64,000 nucleotides of DNA from Takakia lepidozioides (GCA_030704615.1 CM060731.1:91120756-91184755), one strand, 5' to 3'. Shown: positions 10,478 through 24,065, numbered from the stretch's first letter. Numbers and translations: made by a program. The notes: generated from the letters alone by a model not told the origin.

Positions 10478-10769
10478 TCACAAGGTGCATCAGCTGTAGT
10501 CCTACTGAACACAACGTCACCAGAGCACAAACCATCCCACAACCACAACTATGGATTGGCTGACCTCAAACCCACTCCCCTGCAGTGCAAAGTGCCAAAA
10601 ACTGAAAAGGAGAGGGACAAAATGTCCTCATAACATGTAAGCCCATTCATTGGTGAAGAAACAGAATGTGGGCGGGTTCAGTGCACATATCCAGTGGACA
10701 TCTATTCACACAATCAGCAAATGGCTGTATGGCGGAGCCCAGCAACGGAGCCCCAAAAGGCCTAAAGAC

Positions 10770-11035
10770 TCTCAATGTTGGTAAACACAGGTGCAGACAC
10801 AATTCAATTGAAAGGATATTGCAGACCTAGCCTCGTTGGAGTTATCAACGCATATAGCAAATGTGTACTCCAACGCAGGTGCAATGACGTGACAAAGCAA
10901 CATTTCCTTGACCTAAAAACTAGTCCCTCTGCACACAGTGGTAGACCCGAAGGTTTTTCCACGATGTCCTCCCCCATGACACAAATTGAAAACATGTTCA
11001 GGGATGTTTTCTGCCTAACTTCATTTTCTGCCCAA
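10770..11035 (-). mobile_element. Antisense LINE fragment (rearranged)
   Basis: The minus strand reads MFSICVMGEDIVEKPSGLP and then FRSRKCCFVTSLHLRWSTH plus LITPTRL. Both blocks recur in the LINE copies inside the host-gene introns (for example 50766-50700 and 51250-51080) but in swapped order, so this piece is rearranged. It abuts a sense-strand LINE ORF at 11036. Confidence 0.6.
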
Positions 11036-12130
11036 TCAGATCTCCTCTACGCTGATGATGTTGCCCTTTTGGCACAATCCCCGGTCTTTCTGCAACGCCA
11101 TATCAAAATTTTGGAACAGTTCTGCAAAGACTATGGGATGCAAGTCAATCTTAGCAAGACCAAGATCATGGTCTTCAATGGCCAGGCTGATCGTAGATTC
11201 ATCTTCAACCAGCAGGAAATTGAGATTGTCAAATCATACCGGTACCTAGGTCTGGTTATCCACTCCCCCAAGTTTCACTTTGCAGCCACTGCCTTGGACA
11301 GATTGACTAAAGGTAAGGCGGCCTCCGTCCGCCTTCACGCCAAATGCAAGCACATCTGCGGCATCCCCCGACCAAAAAGTGGTTGTTTGACACCGTCGTC
11401 AGCCCTGCTACCATCAATGGTTGTGAGTTTTGGGCACCTGGTGTCCCTGTCTCCTGGTGGGAAAAGAATTTGGAACCATTACAGTCATCTTTTCTCCAAG
11501 CAATGCTTGGCGCCAGGAGCACAACTCCATCTCAGATCCTAGGTGCAGCGTTCGCATGTGTACCATTGCAATCCGAGGCACAGTTCAGGCTTACAATCTT
11601 TTTCCATAGATTGCAGGCCCTTCCACCCAAAGGGCTAGTGGCAAGGGCCCTCACAACATCTATGAGGCTCAAAGCTGCAGGTTTCGGGAACTCCTGGTAT
11701 GCTCGAGTGGACAGTTTATTGAAACGTAACGGACTTTCTACTGCTTTCCTATTACCAATGAACCCACATGAGGTGGACATCACATCCAGACATGACCGCA
11801 ACAGACTCATTCGGAGAGAGCTTATGGAATTACATGTCAAGAGAACTTGGATGCTACCCAATCTCACAACAAAGCTCCACTTCTATCGAGAGACATTCTT
11901 GGTGCTCCGCGATGATATAATCTTCAACCAAATTACGTTTCAGCACCCTTACCTCCTTCCCTCTTGAGGGCATTGGGGCGGTTCAGGGTGGGTTCCCACA
12001 ACCTACGGATAGATACTGCCGGAGGACCGCCTATGTCCAGCTTGCATAGCACGCAGCAAGGAAATTGAAACTGAAGAACACTTCTTCTTCTACTGCCCTG
12101 TATACTACGACATCCGTTTGAACAACTTTG
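11036..12130 (+). mobile_element. 5'-truncated LINE, RT C-terminal part
   Basis: Starts inside the RT palm at LLYADDVALLAQS (catalytic YADD at 11048-11059), followed by GMQVNLSKTKIMVFNG and YRYLGLVIH, the standard non-LTR RT thumb blocks. A frame change near 11344-11540 leads into a 207-aa frame to 11967 (ATINGCEFWAPGVPVSWWEK), the usual C-terminal domain. A TETEEHFFFYCPVYY-type Cys/His end motif is readable near 12065-12107 in another frame. The element is truncated at its 5' end and frameshifted. Confidence 0.8.
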
Positions 12131-12209
12131 TGGATATGTGCATCCCAGTTTCAGTTTCAGGAGAACTCAACGCCCAGAAAACAAGAACACAAGTAGGGGT
12201 AGAACTCAC

Positions 12210-12389
12210 CTCATGCGCAGCAGTTTTGTGCCGTTTGCGCACCTTTTGGAGAGACTCTGCAGATGGAGGTGCAATTTCCTCCGAACTGTCCTCCACCTCA
12301 TCGTCGTTGCCCATGCTATACTCGCTTGTGTCAAAATCCGAACTCGAAGACCGCCCACCGCTCTGCCTTCCCTCTCGCACCGACGCCAT
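12210..12389 (-). CDS. First exon of an acidic transposon-type protein
   Basis: The frame from ATG 12389 gives MASVREGRQSGGRSSSSDFD and an acidic serine-rich stretch (SMGNDDEVEDSSEEIAPPS), then KVRKRHKTAAHE and a GTGAGT donor just left of 12210. The style (acidic N-terminus, then a basic nuclear-signal-like patch at a splice site) matches the two-exon gene at 22835-24015. The sequence downstream is LINE, so the rest of the gene appears displaced. Function unknown. Confidence 0.4.
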
Positions 12390-14220
12390 CTGTACCGGAT
12401 TCAGTCGAGCCAGGCGGGGGCTCCTTCACACCGCGGGGCTGGAATGTGCAGAAGTGGGAGGAGGTGATGCTGCCTCGGCGGTCGACCGCTTCTTACTAGG
12501 CGTGGACATAGACCATGACAAAGATGAAGACGAGCGAGGACATAGACCATGACCAAGACAAAGACGAGCGAGGAAGACCAAGACATGCAAAGGAGGAAAG
12601 AAGGACAAGGAGGGGAGTGTGATCACACACCCCCCCGATCTGTAGTGAAGATCCGGCCGTTGTTGATTTCAAATATGAACACGTGTCGTGCATCCGACAC
12701 TATGGCCTTTTCGACTTTGAGACGTTAAACCCTAAACCACTTACAATCCTCCAAACAACTAGATGTAGTGATTCACACAACTGACATGGATCCGTTAACT
12801 TTTTTTCGTTCAAAATTAGGCGAAGGAAACACACTGCAATGATGTCGTGTATGGCTCCGCTTTACATGCATTCTTAGAGAAAATGCGCATGATGTGTGAG
12901 AAGTGAACACAGTGCTCTGCCAAATGATTCAGCAAAAACAAACTCAACTGTAGTGGTTCTCCCATCGCAGAGAAGGGTCCATTCGACACCCATCGCACCA
13001 TGCCAGGTTGAGGTCCTCACACACACACCTACACACCGAGAATTTGCGAACCCACATCAGCTGGGAGAACATGGAAATTACCCCGTGGATCACATGCAAG
13101 CATGAATGAGAAATGGGTTTATGTTACATGGGAGATTTTGGTGTACCTGCGCGACATGCAACTCTGTCTACATACTCCATAAGTCGCTGTCCCAAGACCC
13201 AAGTGGACAGGGGAGGCCGGTGAGTCTGTACCACAAATGGTAATCATACAACAGAGGGTACTGCTGCCCAATGTGCAAAAGCCGCCGGCTGCAGGATGCT
13301 AGGCATGCGAACTCGGGCACAACACGCCTCCTCTGCACCCCACTCCGTCCCAACCAGTGCAAAACAACCGTGCATGCATTGACTGCCCTCTAGCTTTCTC
13401 TCCAGGCATTTGGGGGTCTGCGATCTGCTACACGTAAGTGTCTTTGAATGCGCCGATCAAAGGATCCGGTCACTTGCAGTTGCCGTCTCAAGGGCAGCAT
13501 TGCAAGAATCGGAATTAAGTAAGAAAGATGGTGGAAGAAGTTGCAAACAGCAAATGAGTGAAGTGGCAGGGCGATGCTCCATTTTTAACATGCTCCCCTT
13601 CCCGCCATGGTGATAGACCCACACAAATGGACTCCCTTCCCGCCACGGTGCAATTTCACGGCAACGGAACGGGATTGTCCGCCGAAACGTGATTTGGAGA
13701 TGGCCTAAGACAAGTGGCGCAGGTTTTGGCCTTGTAGTTAGGTTGTTCACACTTCAATGCACACATTTCATACACATTCAACCATATGCCCAAGATCACA
13801 ACGTCGTCAATCGTGAAAATTGAAATTCCACGTACGTCCTCCGATTCCTCACACACACACGAACTGTAGAGACAGGTCGTTTTCCAGGATGTCGTTGTTT
13901 GAGTCGATTTTGGTCATTTCTCTCAGTGTCTTGTTGAAAAGATTCTAGTTATAATGGGAAGCATCGTGATGGCTTTTAAATGTTTTGCTGTTGAGTGTAA
14001 CTTTTCATCATGTTGTGGAATCTACCGGTTGGTATAAAATATCAACTATCTTCTCTGCCAAAGGATGTGCAGCTGAACCTTTCAAATTGAGATTGCAGGA
14101 GGAGGGAATTGACGGTAGTGAAATGGGAGTGGCAGAGCCAAATTGAGGAATCTCTGCAAAGGAGAATCCGGCCCCCAACAACGGCGTGCACAAACAGCAT
14201 TGAAGAGGCTCCCCAACAAA
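12390..14220. other. No gene recognised
   Basis: No domain or coherent exon series was found. A short tandem duplication of about 36 bp (ACATAGACCATGAC repeated) lies at 12504-12571. Small open frames here do not carry recognisable motifs. Confidence 0.45.
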
Positions 14221-14221
14221 A

Positions 14222-15975
14222 ATGAGTTCCCCTCGCCCATGCGGAGGACTTCCAATTAATCACCCCTGTAGACAGAACACCCGAGATGACAGGTTGTGGG
14301 AAAGAGAAGTGGCACGTGCCCGAGCCCTTGGGCTTTCAAGGATGCCATGCCCATGTGAACGTTGTTTGGGCACTACAAGTAGATCTGAGGACGGTGTGCG
14401 CACACATCTCCTTCACCACAAAAGACATGAAGCATTTCGGGTGTGGATTGGAGATGGACCTGCAGACAAAGACGATGAGGAGTGGCACAATTGGACAATG
14501 CACACCCCCGAGGGAGCCATACAGACAGGCCAGACGAGGACTATGTCATGGGCACAGGACATGAACCAGGCATGGACGGAGGGGTGGAGATTACTCGAAT
14601 GTTGTAGGAAGCATTCCACATCATGGACGATGCTGAAGAGGGGGACGGCGCTGTGACAACTGGGGATGGTGATGACGCAGGAAATGAAGGCATTCACGTG
14701 GGGGAAGGCGTGGAAGGAGGTGGAGATGGAGAATTGAATTTTGCACACATGACACTAGAAGAAACATGTGTGCCACTGTATGAGGGATGCAAATCCACAA
14801 AGCTTGCTGCCACCATGCTGTTGATGAACCTGTGCACAACCCACGGTGTCTCAAACCATTTTGTGGACGAGTTGTTCTCTTTGCTTCGGCTGAACTTGCT
14901 TCCACAACCAAATGAAATGCCAAAAAGCTGTCACATGGCCAACCAAATGATTGGGAAGCTCGGCCTCAACTACGTAAAAATACTTGCATGTCCAAAAGGA
15001 CATGTACTTTTCAGAAGAGAGTACAAGGATGCTATGGAGTGCCCCAAATGCGGTGCAACCCGATACCATGATGTGGGCAGGTTACAACAGCCAGCCAAGG
15101 TGTTGAGGCACTTTCCCCTTATCCCCCGTCTATTACGAATGTACAAATGCAAGACCATTAGTGAGCTCATGACTTGGCATTCCAAGAATGCCTCAAACGA
15201 TGGTTTGGTAAGGCATGTCCCAGATTCCCTTGCATGGAAGCATATAGATGCAACTTGGCCCGATTTTGCCGAGGACCCACGCAATGTGCGATTGGCTGTA
15301 TCTACGGATGGAGTAAACCCATATGGATCAAAGAGTTGCACATGGTCCACATGGCCCATGCAGTTGGTGGCATAGAACCTGCCACCATGGTTGACAACAA
15401 AGAAATTCTTTGTCATGTTGTCTCTCTTGATTCCAGGCAAGGAGTCCGTGACAAATGTAAACATAGATGTGTATTTGCAACCATTGATTGAAGAGCTACA
15501 GGAACTATGGATTGGAGTTGAAGCTTACGACATTTTGAAACCAGTAGGGCAATGGAGTTTCACCCTCCGTGCCATACTCATGTGGTCAATCCACGATTTC
15601 CCCGCATATGGCCTTGTTGCGGGTTGCAAGACGAAGGGCTACAAAGGGTGCCCCATTTGTGGGCCCTATGTGGATTCACGGCACTCAAAGCCACTAGGGA
15701 AGACAATATACATGGGGCATCGATGTTACCTTGCAAGAAACCACCCCTACTGACGAGCAGGAAGGCACTTCAATGGATGTGTTGAAAAGAGAATGGCACC
15801 AAATGCTGTGACACCGGAGGAGACATTGCAATTTGCAAAAGAGAAAGAGGCGTTCGTGGAGATTGGAGGGAGAGACGGAAGTAGTGCGGATCCAGCCATG
15901 GAGCACGAGGTGAAGCGCCGGACAATCCTTTGGGATTTGCCATACTGGAAGGTGCATGAATCCCCCCCCCCCCCA
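14222..15975 (+). pseudogene. CACTA tnp2 transposase, truncated copy 1
   Basis: The first frame (14222-14656) has the Cys-rich Transpos_assoc-like head (RMPCPCERCLGTTSRSEDGV). From 14623 a second frame runs to about 15953 and carries the Transposase_21 domain: FVDELFSLLRLNLLPQPNEM, ACPKGHVLFRREY, ECPKCGATRYHD, LRHFPLIPRLLRMYKC, DGVNPYGSKSCTWSTWP, MWSIHDFPAYGLVAGCK and LPYWKV. Two in-frame stops interrupt it: TAG at 15373 where copy 2 has Tyr, and TGA at 15751 where copy 2 has Arg (CGA to TGA, a CpG transition). The copy ends at LPYW, where an intron begins in copy 2. What follows is a C run and a CACTA-type end at 16044. The transposase would cut its element at CACTA termini. This copy cannot. 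Confidence 0.9.
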
Positions 15976-16043
15976 TTCACTCATTTTCTTTCACATTGTG
16001 CTTCCTGGAATTACCTTTACTGTCAGGAGTCCTTCCACCAACT

Positions 16044-16420
16044 CACTACAACAGATTGCGGCTTTTATGACTCCCATGGGTGCGCAGTCACGACCAATTT
16101 GTGGCAGAAATGCCATTTGCAGTCGTAAATGCCTTTTGAAGTCATAACATAGATCACGACGAAGCCGGTTATGCGACTGTATGACTCCGAACTTTGCGCA
16201 ACACAGGTCAAACACCCTTTGACCAGGAATATTGTCATGGTGGATATGACTACCAGTCAGGGTCATGCCCATACGTGAATGATGTGTGCATATTGCTAGA
16301 CGGACATATGACTTCATGACTGCCACTCTAATGTATTCTGCCAGATCATCACATGTCGTCATGACATGGAGAGTCTGTGACATGGAACAACTTATGAGGT
16401 GTCTACATATGATTGGTTAA
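16044..16420 (+). mobile_element. CACTA-type terminus and non-coding body, family shared with 44850
   Basis: Begins CACTACAACAGATTG, a plant CACTA-style end. The next about 170 bp (pattern GCAGTCGT..ATGCC, GAAGTCAT, CACAGGTCAAAC) match the sequence at 44850-45020 with the same start. It is rich in CATGAC/GTCATG inverted motifs near 16330-16385. The matching right end was not identified. Confidence 0.5.
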
Positions 16421-17722
16421 GTGGCTTTGATATTGTGGTGCGGGGGATGCAAGTGAAGGGAACGGTTGCACACGAAGCAGCTTAGTAGGCCGTTGGCGCT
16501 TTGTGGAGAAGAATGGAACGTGAAGCCAACATGCTAGAGAGGCGATCTGGAACCGCATCTGTTTGTGACGTTACGTTCAAATGGCGGCGTGCATTTTAGT
16601 GTTTGTTGATCGCCGACAACATCAAAAGCAAGCCTCATACTGCGGAATGACAGACGAACAAATGATGCATTCAGGGGATAGATAAATTCATGCAAATCAA
16701 AAAATTCACTCATGACAGTGATGCAAAACATGGGCTCAACAAAAGTCTTTGGGCAGTGACCAAGAACACCAACAAAATATGAAATCCAATACACTCTAAC
16801 ATATCGCCTTGTGCATGTCGTCCCTGTAGTAGGCCATCCCGGAGCTCCATGCCGTGTGCTACTGGAATAGAAGCTTGGCAATACGATCTGTTCCGATCCA
16901 CCCACTTTGCCATGGGGGGGTTTTCTAAGAATGGGAGAGCCCATGAATTCAGCTTCTTGTATGATAAAACAACTGAGATAACAGCTCATGTTGTTCTCTC
17001 TAATGTACATATCCCCAATGACCTGCCCCAAGCTAGAACAGCAGCAGGATGACATCAGGGAATAATGATGTGGTGCAAGGCATGGAACACCTGCAGGGCA
17101 GCAACATTGTAGTGTTGAATGTACTGCACCCTGCTTGAGCCATTCACAGATGGGGGACTATACAAGTGAGTCACATGGTGTTAGCTGGGGCATGAGAGAA
17201 ACTGCCCATAAAATGCATCTACGCAAATAACCCACTCAACCAGCCAGAGCATCATCTATGCGGATTGCCAGATTCTTTTGGGGAAAAATGAAAATATGAT
17301 AAGTAGGGACCAAGCTTAAAAGCACTCCATTGGTATTCAATGGTCCATAAACACGAGCCTGCCCAATATAAGACCCACAAAATCACTGGGGCAATTATGT
17401 AATGTAAATTGGAAGGCACATGCACTTTGTCAACAATGTACCCAAAGGCAGAACTGATGTGTAAATTTGCATGCCGTTCCAAAGTCTATAGTGACATAAA
17501 TGTCATGACACGTTGCCAGACAGACACGCCATGTTAGTTGGACACCTCCAACACCCTGCAAAAAGGTCACCCCCAAGGGCAACCCTTAGTGCCAGTCTTA
17601 TGAATCCCACATTATTCATGAATCAACCGGGATTACATATTCAATTTTGCCCAATACCACCCTTCATGTACTTGAGATAGAGGAAGGCAGTTGGGGGGGA
17701 AAGTCATACCTCATTCTAGGTA
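16421..17722. other. No gene recognised
   Basis: Non-coding sequence between two tnp2 copies. Open frames here are short, lack known motifs, and show no consistent splice-linked reading. Confidence 0.45.
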
Positions 17723-20700
17723 CTAGTACACATCCACATCAACCAACTCCTCATCACTGGACTCTGAATCTCCATCGCAACTGTCCTCCATGGGACATGG
17801 ATGTGCTTCCTCAGATCGCATGTCTCTGTAAAGTGAAGCAACCTCTTCAGGTGTCACTTGGATGGTCTGGCCCACCCTGTCACTAGCAACATTGGTCTCT
17901 TCAATGTGATTGGGGGCTAAGAGGCCTGATACACTTGCAATATCATCGTTGCAAATGCTCACATCAGAAACAGCCCTGCGTGACCTGGGGTTTTTTTCCA
18001 GCACCACGTTCCATCTCGGTTCATTCACACACTCAGAGAAAAAAACTTGCTCGACCTGTGATGGGAGCACAAAAGGCTGTTCAAGTGGAGGCAACAAGTG
18101 GGAGAAATTCACCAATGTGAAGCCAGACTCATCCTGCTTCATTGACACAGGCTGACACCAAAAGGCCGTGCACGTACCCATGAACACAATAGCACCGTGG
18201 TGTTTGTGGAGCCATAATCCAATTCTAAAATCTCCTTTATGACACCCACATACCGTACGCTTTCCACCACCTGCTCACGGTCAATGCAAGTACTGTCATG
18301 CTGGAAAACAGTAGAGACCCCCGAGTCATATGTCACAAAGGGGCTGTTGAGTCCATCTGAAGTAACCCTGAAGTGGTTTCCATAAGCCGACATGCTCTTG
18401 TATGATGTTGCGATTACTGATGGGGGTTTGGACATGTCCAACAATTCCTTGCAAGCTGAATCAGTAGCATGGTTGGCAACACTTGACACATGCTGGCGGA
18501 CTGCTTTTACCAGCCATTCTGCAAAGTGAGGGAGAGCACGGATCTTGTTATGGTTAGTAGCATTTTCAGTCTCCAACCTGCATTTCTCCACCTCATAGGA
18601 CCTGCCAACACACGCACAACCACAGAAATTTATCTAGTGCAACCCCTGCAGCCGATGGAAGAACTACTGCACACACACCTATACAAAGCATACCCATGCA
18701 TAGCAGGTACCAGAACGTTTGCCACTTACCCCAACATAATGCTCAAACTGGGATGGTTGTGAATGACGTAGTCGTGGACAAGCTGCAACACTTCAAGGGT
18801 CAACCTCCGTAGTCGACCAACTCCTTCCAATACCCAGCCCGACACTGATTCCTCCTCTCCTGCATCCCACACTCTCCGCCTAGTAGCATCAACAGAAGAC
18901 AAGTACTCTGTACAAAATCCCAATGCCTCGTCAAACACGTAGCCCTCCGCCATACTGCCCTCAGGCTTCGCCAAGTTTCGCACATACCCTTAAAAATCCT
19001 TCATTGCTCTCTCCACCGGGTACATCCACCGAGAAGCTACAGGTCCACACAAATCCACCTCATCCACCAAGTGGATAAGTAAATGTGTCATAACATCAAA
19101 AAATGAGGGTGGGAACTCTTTCTCCAGAAGACAAAGAGTCACTGCCACCTCCTTCTTCAATTCCTCATGCTCGGTGGGATCAATGAAGCTTGCGAAACAC
19201 ACGGGACACTCTTAGTATGGCATTGCGAACCCCAGGCGCCATCAACCCACGTAGAGCAAGTGGGAGGATCTGTTGCATTAGCACGTGATAATCATGTGAC
19301 TTCAATTGGCTCAACTTTTGTTTGACCACATGTTTTTTGAAAGCAGAGGCATAGCCAGTGGGTACTTTCAGATTCGTGATAATCTCCAGGAACACCCGCT
19401 GCTCTGGTTTTGTGAGCACATATGGCGCATCACTCTGGTGGGATGGCGTCGTAACCAAAGAGGCTTTCGAATGCCCTGCAATTCCATATCGCGGCGAACT
19501 TGCATCGTGTCCTTCTCGCCGAAAATAGTCTTGATTATGTTCTCCGTCACGTTCTTCTCGCAATGCATGGTATCAAAAGTGTGGCGGATGATAAGATGCT
19601 GCACCATGTGGTCTAACAAATTAGACACATTGCAATGCAGTCAGAATGATGTTTACAGCACAGGTTCAGTAAACAAACAATCATGCACAATGAAAAACCA
19701 ATGCACTGTTTTGTTCCCAAAACACATGCGTGGTAATCGCACCTCCCAGTAAGGCAAGTCGAACAGAATGGACAATCGTTTTACGCCATGGAGCTTGGAG
19801 GGATCGTTCTGTGCGCCTACAGTCCCACCATCATCAATCCATTGTTTGTAATGTCGTGCACGCTCCTTGATTTCGGTGGCTGTCACTGTATGTGGAGCAT
19901 GTCTCATGTCTCGCGCCCCATTAAAAAGTCTGGATCTTCTATAGGCATGATTGTGGGGAAGATATCGTCGATGCCCCTGGAATATCAATTTCTTACAAGC
20001 TGGGGAATATCTGGAATCGACTTGAGGTCCACATGTTGGACAAGCACAGTACCCTTGGTGAACCTGACCTGATAACAAGCCATAGGCGGGGAAGTCATGT
20101 ATGGACCACATGAGGACTGCACGCATGTTAAAAGCCCGCTCTCCTTCAATGGCTGCCACATCCACGGCTGCAACTCCCACCCACAATGTCGTTAGCTCCT
20201 CCACTAGTGGTTGCAGGTAAACATCCACATTTTCAATTGTCACAGATTCCTTTCCAGGAATGAGGAGTGTTAACATGACAAAAAAATTCTTCGTTACCAA
20301 CCATGGAGGTAGATTATAATTGAGCACCATGATGGGCCAGGTGGACCAAGAAGTGGATTTGGTGCCATAAGGATTGACCCCATCCAGTGCCAATCCAAGA
20401 CGCAGATTTCTTGGATCTGAAGCAAAATCCGGCCATGTGTTGTCAATATGACACCAAGCCTTACTGTCTGCAGCATGCCGGACCATGCCATATGCACTTC
20501 TATGATTGCTGTGCCACTTCATGAGCTCTGCCAGCGTCTTAACTCGAAACATCCGTTTCAATCTAGGTATGAGAGGAAAGTATCGCAACACCTTCTTGGG
20601 CACCTTCCCACGGCCGTCCATGTATCGACGACTATGGCACTTGGGGCAATTAGCAGCCTTTTTGAGGTCTCCACGAAACAATACACATCCACGCTCACAG

Positions 20701-22249
20701 GCATGGATCTGTTTGTATCCTAGACCCATCATGGCGATCATATTTTTGGCCTCATACTGCGATTTCGGCAAGGTGTTTTGTTTGGGCAAAATCTCCAGCC
20801 TCAACAATGAAAATAACTCATCCACAAATGCGTTGGTACATCTGTGAGTGGCGCAAGAATTGAGCAACGTCAATGTGGCAGTCAATCAGTTGTGAACGCT
20901 CCCATCGTATAAGGGGATTTGGGACTCTCGCATGAGTTTTCCATGGTGAAGATCATTTGGCGCGCCTGCTTCTTCTCCGCCCATATTTTCCCCATCAGGC
21001 ATTTCAGAGGGATTTGCGCCATTCTCAACAGCCTCATCATTGTCCAAGTTAAGGGCATTTGGGGCAGGTGTGGGATTCTCCCGGAGGGTATCTGATATTT
21101 CAAATGCATCTTGCACAGCACGGGCAATCTGGCCCCGTAGCCCATTGCCGTCTTGTCCATCCAAATTGACATCGTTTGCAACACTCTCTAGGCTACATTC
21201 AACCTCCACTTCAGAGTCGGATGTAATGTAGCCCTGTGAACGCAAATGAAATCATAAATTGGGATACGATGAACGGGCTTTTTTCAAAACTCCCAGATTA
21301 TGAAATTTCATTTAAACACTGTCATGTAAGCAAACACTTTGTAGAATTGCACTAGTTCAATACAGGTGAATGCTACAAGTCTCCCCCGCACTTGCGAATC
21401 GGGAGACGAAATTGGTCGGCCACAGACTTCATTTCGAAGCAGCTTGTGGAGCTCAGACACAAACACAAATGAAAACTACTCTCATATAATACGGCAAAGT
21501 AGGAACACAGTTTTCATCAAAAAACAAAACAAACATACCCTCTGTGATAGAGGGAGACATCCCCACATACAGACAGCTATCTGCACAGACCAACAAAGTG
21601 AAAGCTCTCAACAAATATGCCCAAGTGGGCAGTGCGTTGAAGGCATGACACATGGCAACAAACTGCCAAAAGCCCAAAATGCATATTGCCTTCACACATG
21701 GCAGTCAACAACGACCATGTAGTCATGACCCTGACTACATGACTCCAGTACAACCAATGGAAGAACACCACGTAGTTGAAATGTCCATGATCCACGGTCA
21801 TGAAGTCATGGACATGACTACTCTGACGCACTACCGACTACATGACTCCATCACTACGACTCCATGACTCCAATACATCCAACGGAAGAACGACACGTAG
21901 TTCGGACTCCAGTCACTCCCACGACTGTCCAAAATGCGGACATGCACGGGCGTGCTGCGAGCATGTCAGAGTGCGTGCGTCGTGCAAGGCGTACCGGGAC
22001 TGTACATTGTCGAAGGTTTGGGTCCCTTCCATACTTTGTTAGGTGTTTTTTGGCCATCGGTAGAAACTGCGAGATCCCTCCATGGCATATTTTGCAGTTG
22101 CACAATATTTTGCGGTGCCCTTGTGCAATGGCATGCGCCTCCTCTAGTCGCCACAGTTTCTCATCTTTCCTGCGCACACGGAGTCGTTGAGCTGTTAGCC
22201 GAAACCCCGCTCTCGTTGTATACATTGTACTTACACAGGGGGTGTGCAA
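17723..22249 (-). pseudogene. CACTA tnp2 transposase, near-complete copy 2
   Basis: Reading leftwards: a Transpos_assoc-like head (RKILCNCKICHGGI, 22249-21854), an acidic spacer (21245-20886), the Transposase_21 domain in one open 410-aa frame (20885-19653; FVDELFSLLRLEILPKQNTL, NCPKCHSRRYMDGRGKVPKK, DGVNPYGTKSTSWSTWP, WSIHDFPAYGLLSGQ, LPYWEV), then HTFDTMHCEKNVTENI (19628-19540), then a DUF4218-like part (19563-18983: LKSHDYHVLMQQILPLALRG, EFPPSFFDVMTHLLIHLVDE, RWMYPVERAMKDF), and a DUF4216-like part (18591-17723: YGVNPFV-like region, LELDYG, ARPFGVSL, DESGFTLVNF, PSQVEQVFF). This is the full domain order of plant tnp2. Frameshifts separate the DUF4218 and DUF4216 parts and a repeat-rich insertion separates the head, so the copy is inactive. 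It is the best template here for copy 1. Confidence 0.9.
21711..21905. repeat. CATGACT-rich repeat inserted in tnp2 copy 2
   Basis: Two similar blocks of about 43 bp (ACTACATGACTCCAGTACAA.. and CTCCATGACTCCAATACATC..), about 125 bp apart, each end in ACACGTAGTT or a near match. Many inverted CATGAC/GTCATG pairs suggest a MITE-like or CACTA subterminal piece related to the body at 16044-16420. Confidence 0.4.
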
Positions 22250-22834
22250 GGGTCTTTGCAGCTGATGTCAGACTGCCATGGTCAGGCCCTCCCCGTGCGG
22301 TCCTCTGACTGCGTATGAGAAGCTAAGGGAGACCTGCATTGCTCGCAACAAAGAGGTTGAGGCGGAGTTGTTTGGTTCGCACCCACTGTGAGTATACTGA
22401 GAGGCGGCTCACCCTAGTGTTGTGGCCTAAATCTCGCAGGAGAGCATTCCACCTCAACCGGAGTGCTCAACTGACCCGAATACTTTAGTTTGGGGTTGTC
22501 AGACATCGCATTGCAGGGGCTTGTCATTAGGGTTTTTTTTTTTAAAAATGTGAGAGGTCTACGGTTTAGCCTGAAATTGCCCGCATCCTTGTCTTTTGGG
22601 TTTACGAGTTTTTCTACATTCCCAGTGTTGGGATTGCATTGCTAAGTACACAGAATGATGGTTGTGAGGCGACGCCTGTCTCCACACTATCATGGCGCAC
22701 CATGAAGAGAGCGGGATTGGTTAATTTCTTCATGGGGCGAGGATTGCAGGCTTCTTGCTCCGAAACCAAAGCGTGCTTGCCGTCGACCTCCACTACCCAC
22801 GGGACCACCCAGACGCAGTGGAAGGCTAGAAACA

Positions 22835-24015
22835 ATGGCCGACGAGGCACGACAGTATGGAGACGAAGACGAGGAGGAGGATTTGTTGTGTGTCCCTGCG
22901 GGCGAGCACACTGGCGATTCTAGCGAAGATATTCTTCGCCACGCAGCTCCTGCACCCTCGCTTCCCCAGAAACGCCCGTCGCCGGCAAAATCACCATCTG
23001 TAAGCACCTCCTCACTATGACGCCACATCTTCAGCATTTCTATGCATTCACATGCTCAGCATACCCATGAAGGAAGCATGCAAATGTACAGAACGTGTAT
23101 GAGACTTTCTTAGCATTCCAGGATGTAAATGCACTTCCCACACAGAAGAGGTTGAAAGGTGGAAGCCACAGAAAATCTGGCAGTGGACGTGGCACAACTT
23201 TGAATGCAATCACATTTGGAAAGTTCTCACTTTGGGAATTTCACATTGGGGAGATGGCATTGCTAGAAAAATTGGGATGTAGGAAGGAAGGGATGCCCGA
23301 GCATATAGGCAGTGAAACCCCACAATGGGATAGGAAATCAACCCCTTTTGCTATATCTTCATCGTGTACATAGTTTGGGTTAAAGTCAAAGGCTCTTACT
23401 AAGAGGTTGATACATAGTGATGTTTCTGTTTACGACTAAAATGCAATGTCCATTCAAATGAGTCCATCTACCCACTGATGCAAGTACTTGTATGCACGCT
23501 TTGATACAAGCATGCCAATGGTTTTTGAGGTCTCCCCACTAGGTAGGCTTTGGAATTGGCCATGTAGATTTGGCTCAGCCCCCACTTTTCTGAATGGGTA
23601 AACATAAGTGTGGGGCACCTGATGAGTCTGAGGGGATGAGGACCTGCTCATAGGAGGATGAGTACAATCAAAGCTATAAAATGGCAGGTGCACGGCATTA
23701 ATTTGTTCTAAGTTGCCATGATTTCATTTGAATGCTTTGATTGACTTTAATGTTTGAATTGGTTTTTATTCTGTGCAGGCCAGGAAGAGGCGAGCTTCCA
23801 TCGAAGGCGCTGCAGCTGTGGTGGGCAGTCCATCGGGGCGGGGGTTGTTCAAACAAGTCAACCCTGCTACAAACAAGTCCCCAAGCGCAGAACGACCACC
23901 TCCACGACCTATTCCACAGTACCCTCCGTACACACATTACCCACATGCCTACCCCACCCCCGATCGGTATGGCGCTGCGGGCCGAGGTTTACTATTTCAT
24001 GAGCAGAAACCATGA
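22835..24015 (+). CDS. Two-exon unknown nuclear-type protein of transposon style
   Basis: Exon 1 is 22835-22999 (55 codons, ATG start, GTAAGC donor) and exon 2 is 23779-24015 (CTGTGCAG acceptor), joined in phase 0. The protein starts acidic (MADEARQYGDEDEEEDLL), continues with a proline-rich part, then ARKRRASIEGAA (nuclear-signal-like) at the junction. Exon 2 is rich in P, Y and H (RPIPQYPPYTHYPHAYP), reminiscent of the Pro-rich head of the transposase-like frame at 10477. It may instead splice out at a GT near 23990 and continue elsewhere. No enzymatic domain was seen. The nearby MULE suggests it is a leftover first half of a mobile-element gene. Confidence 0.4.
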
Positions 24016-24065
24016 GCCATGAGCCATGAGCCATGAGCCGCATGAGCCGCATGAGCGGTGAGCCG
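24009..24065 (+). repeat. CATGAGC short tandem repeat
   Basis: Seven or more head-to-tail copies of CATGAGC with C or CG spacers, located between the two-exon gene and the outer end of the left MULE. Confidence 0.8.
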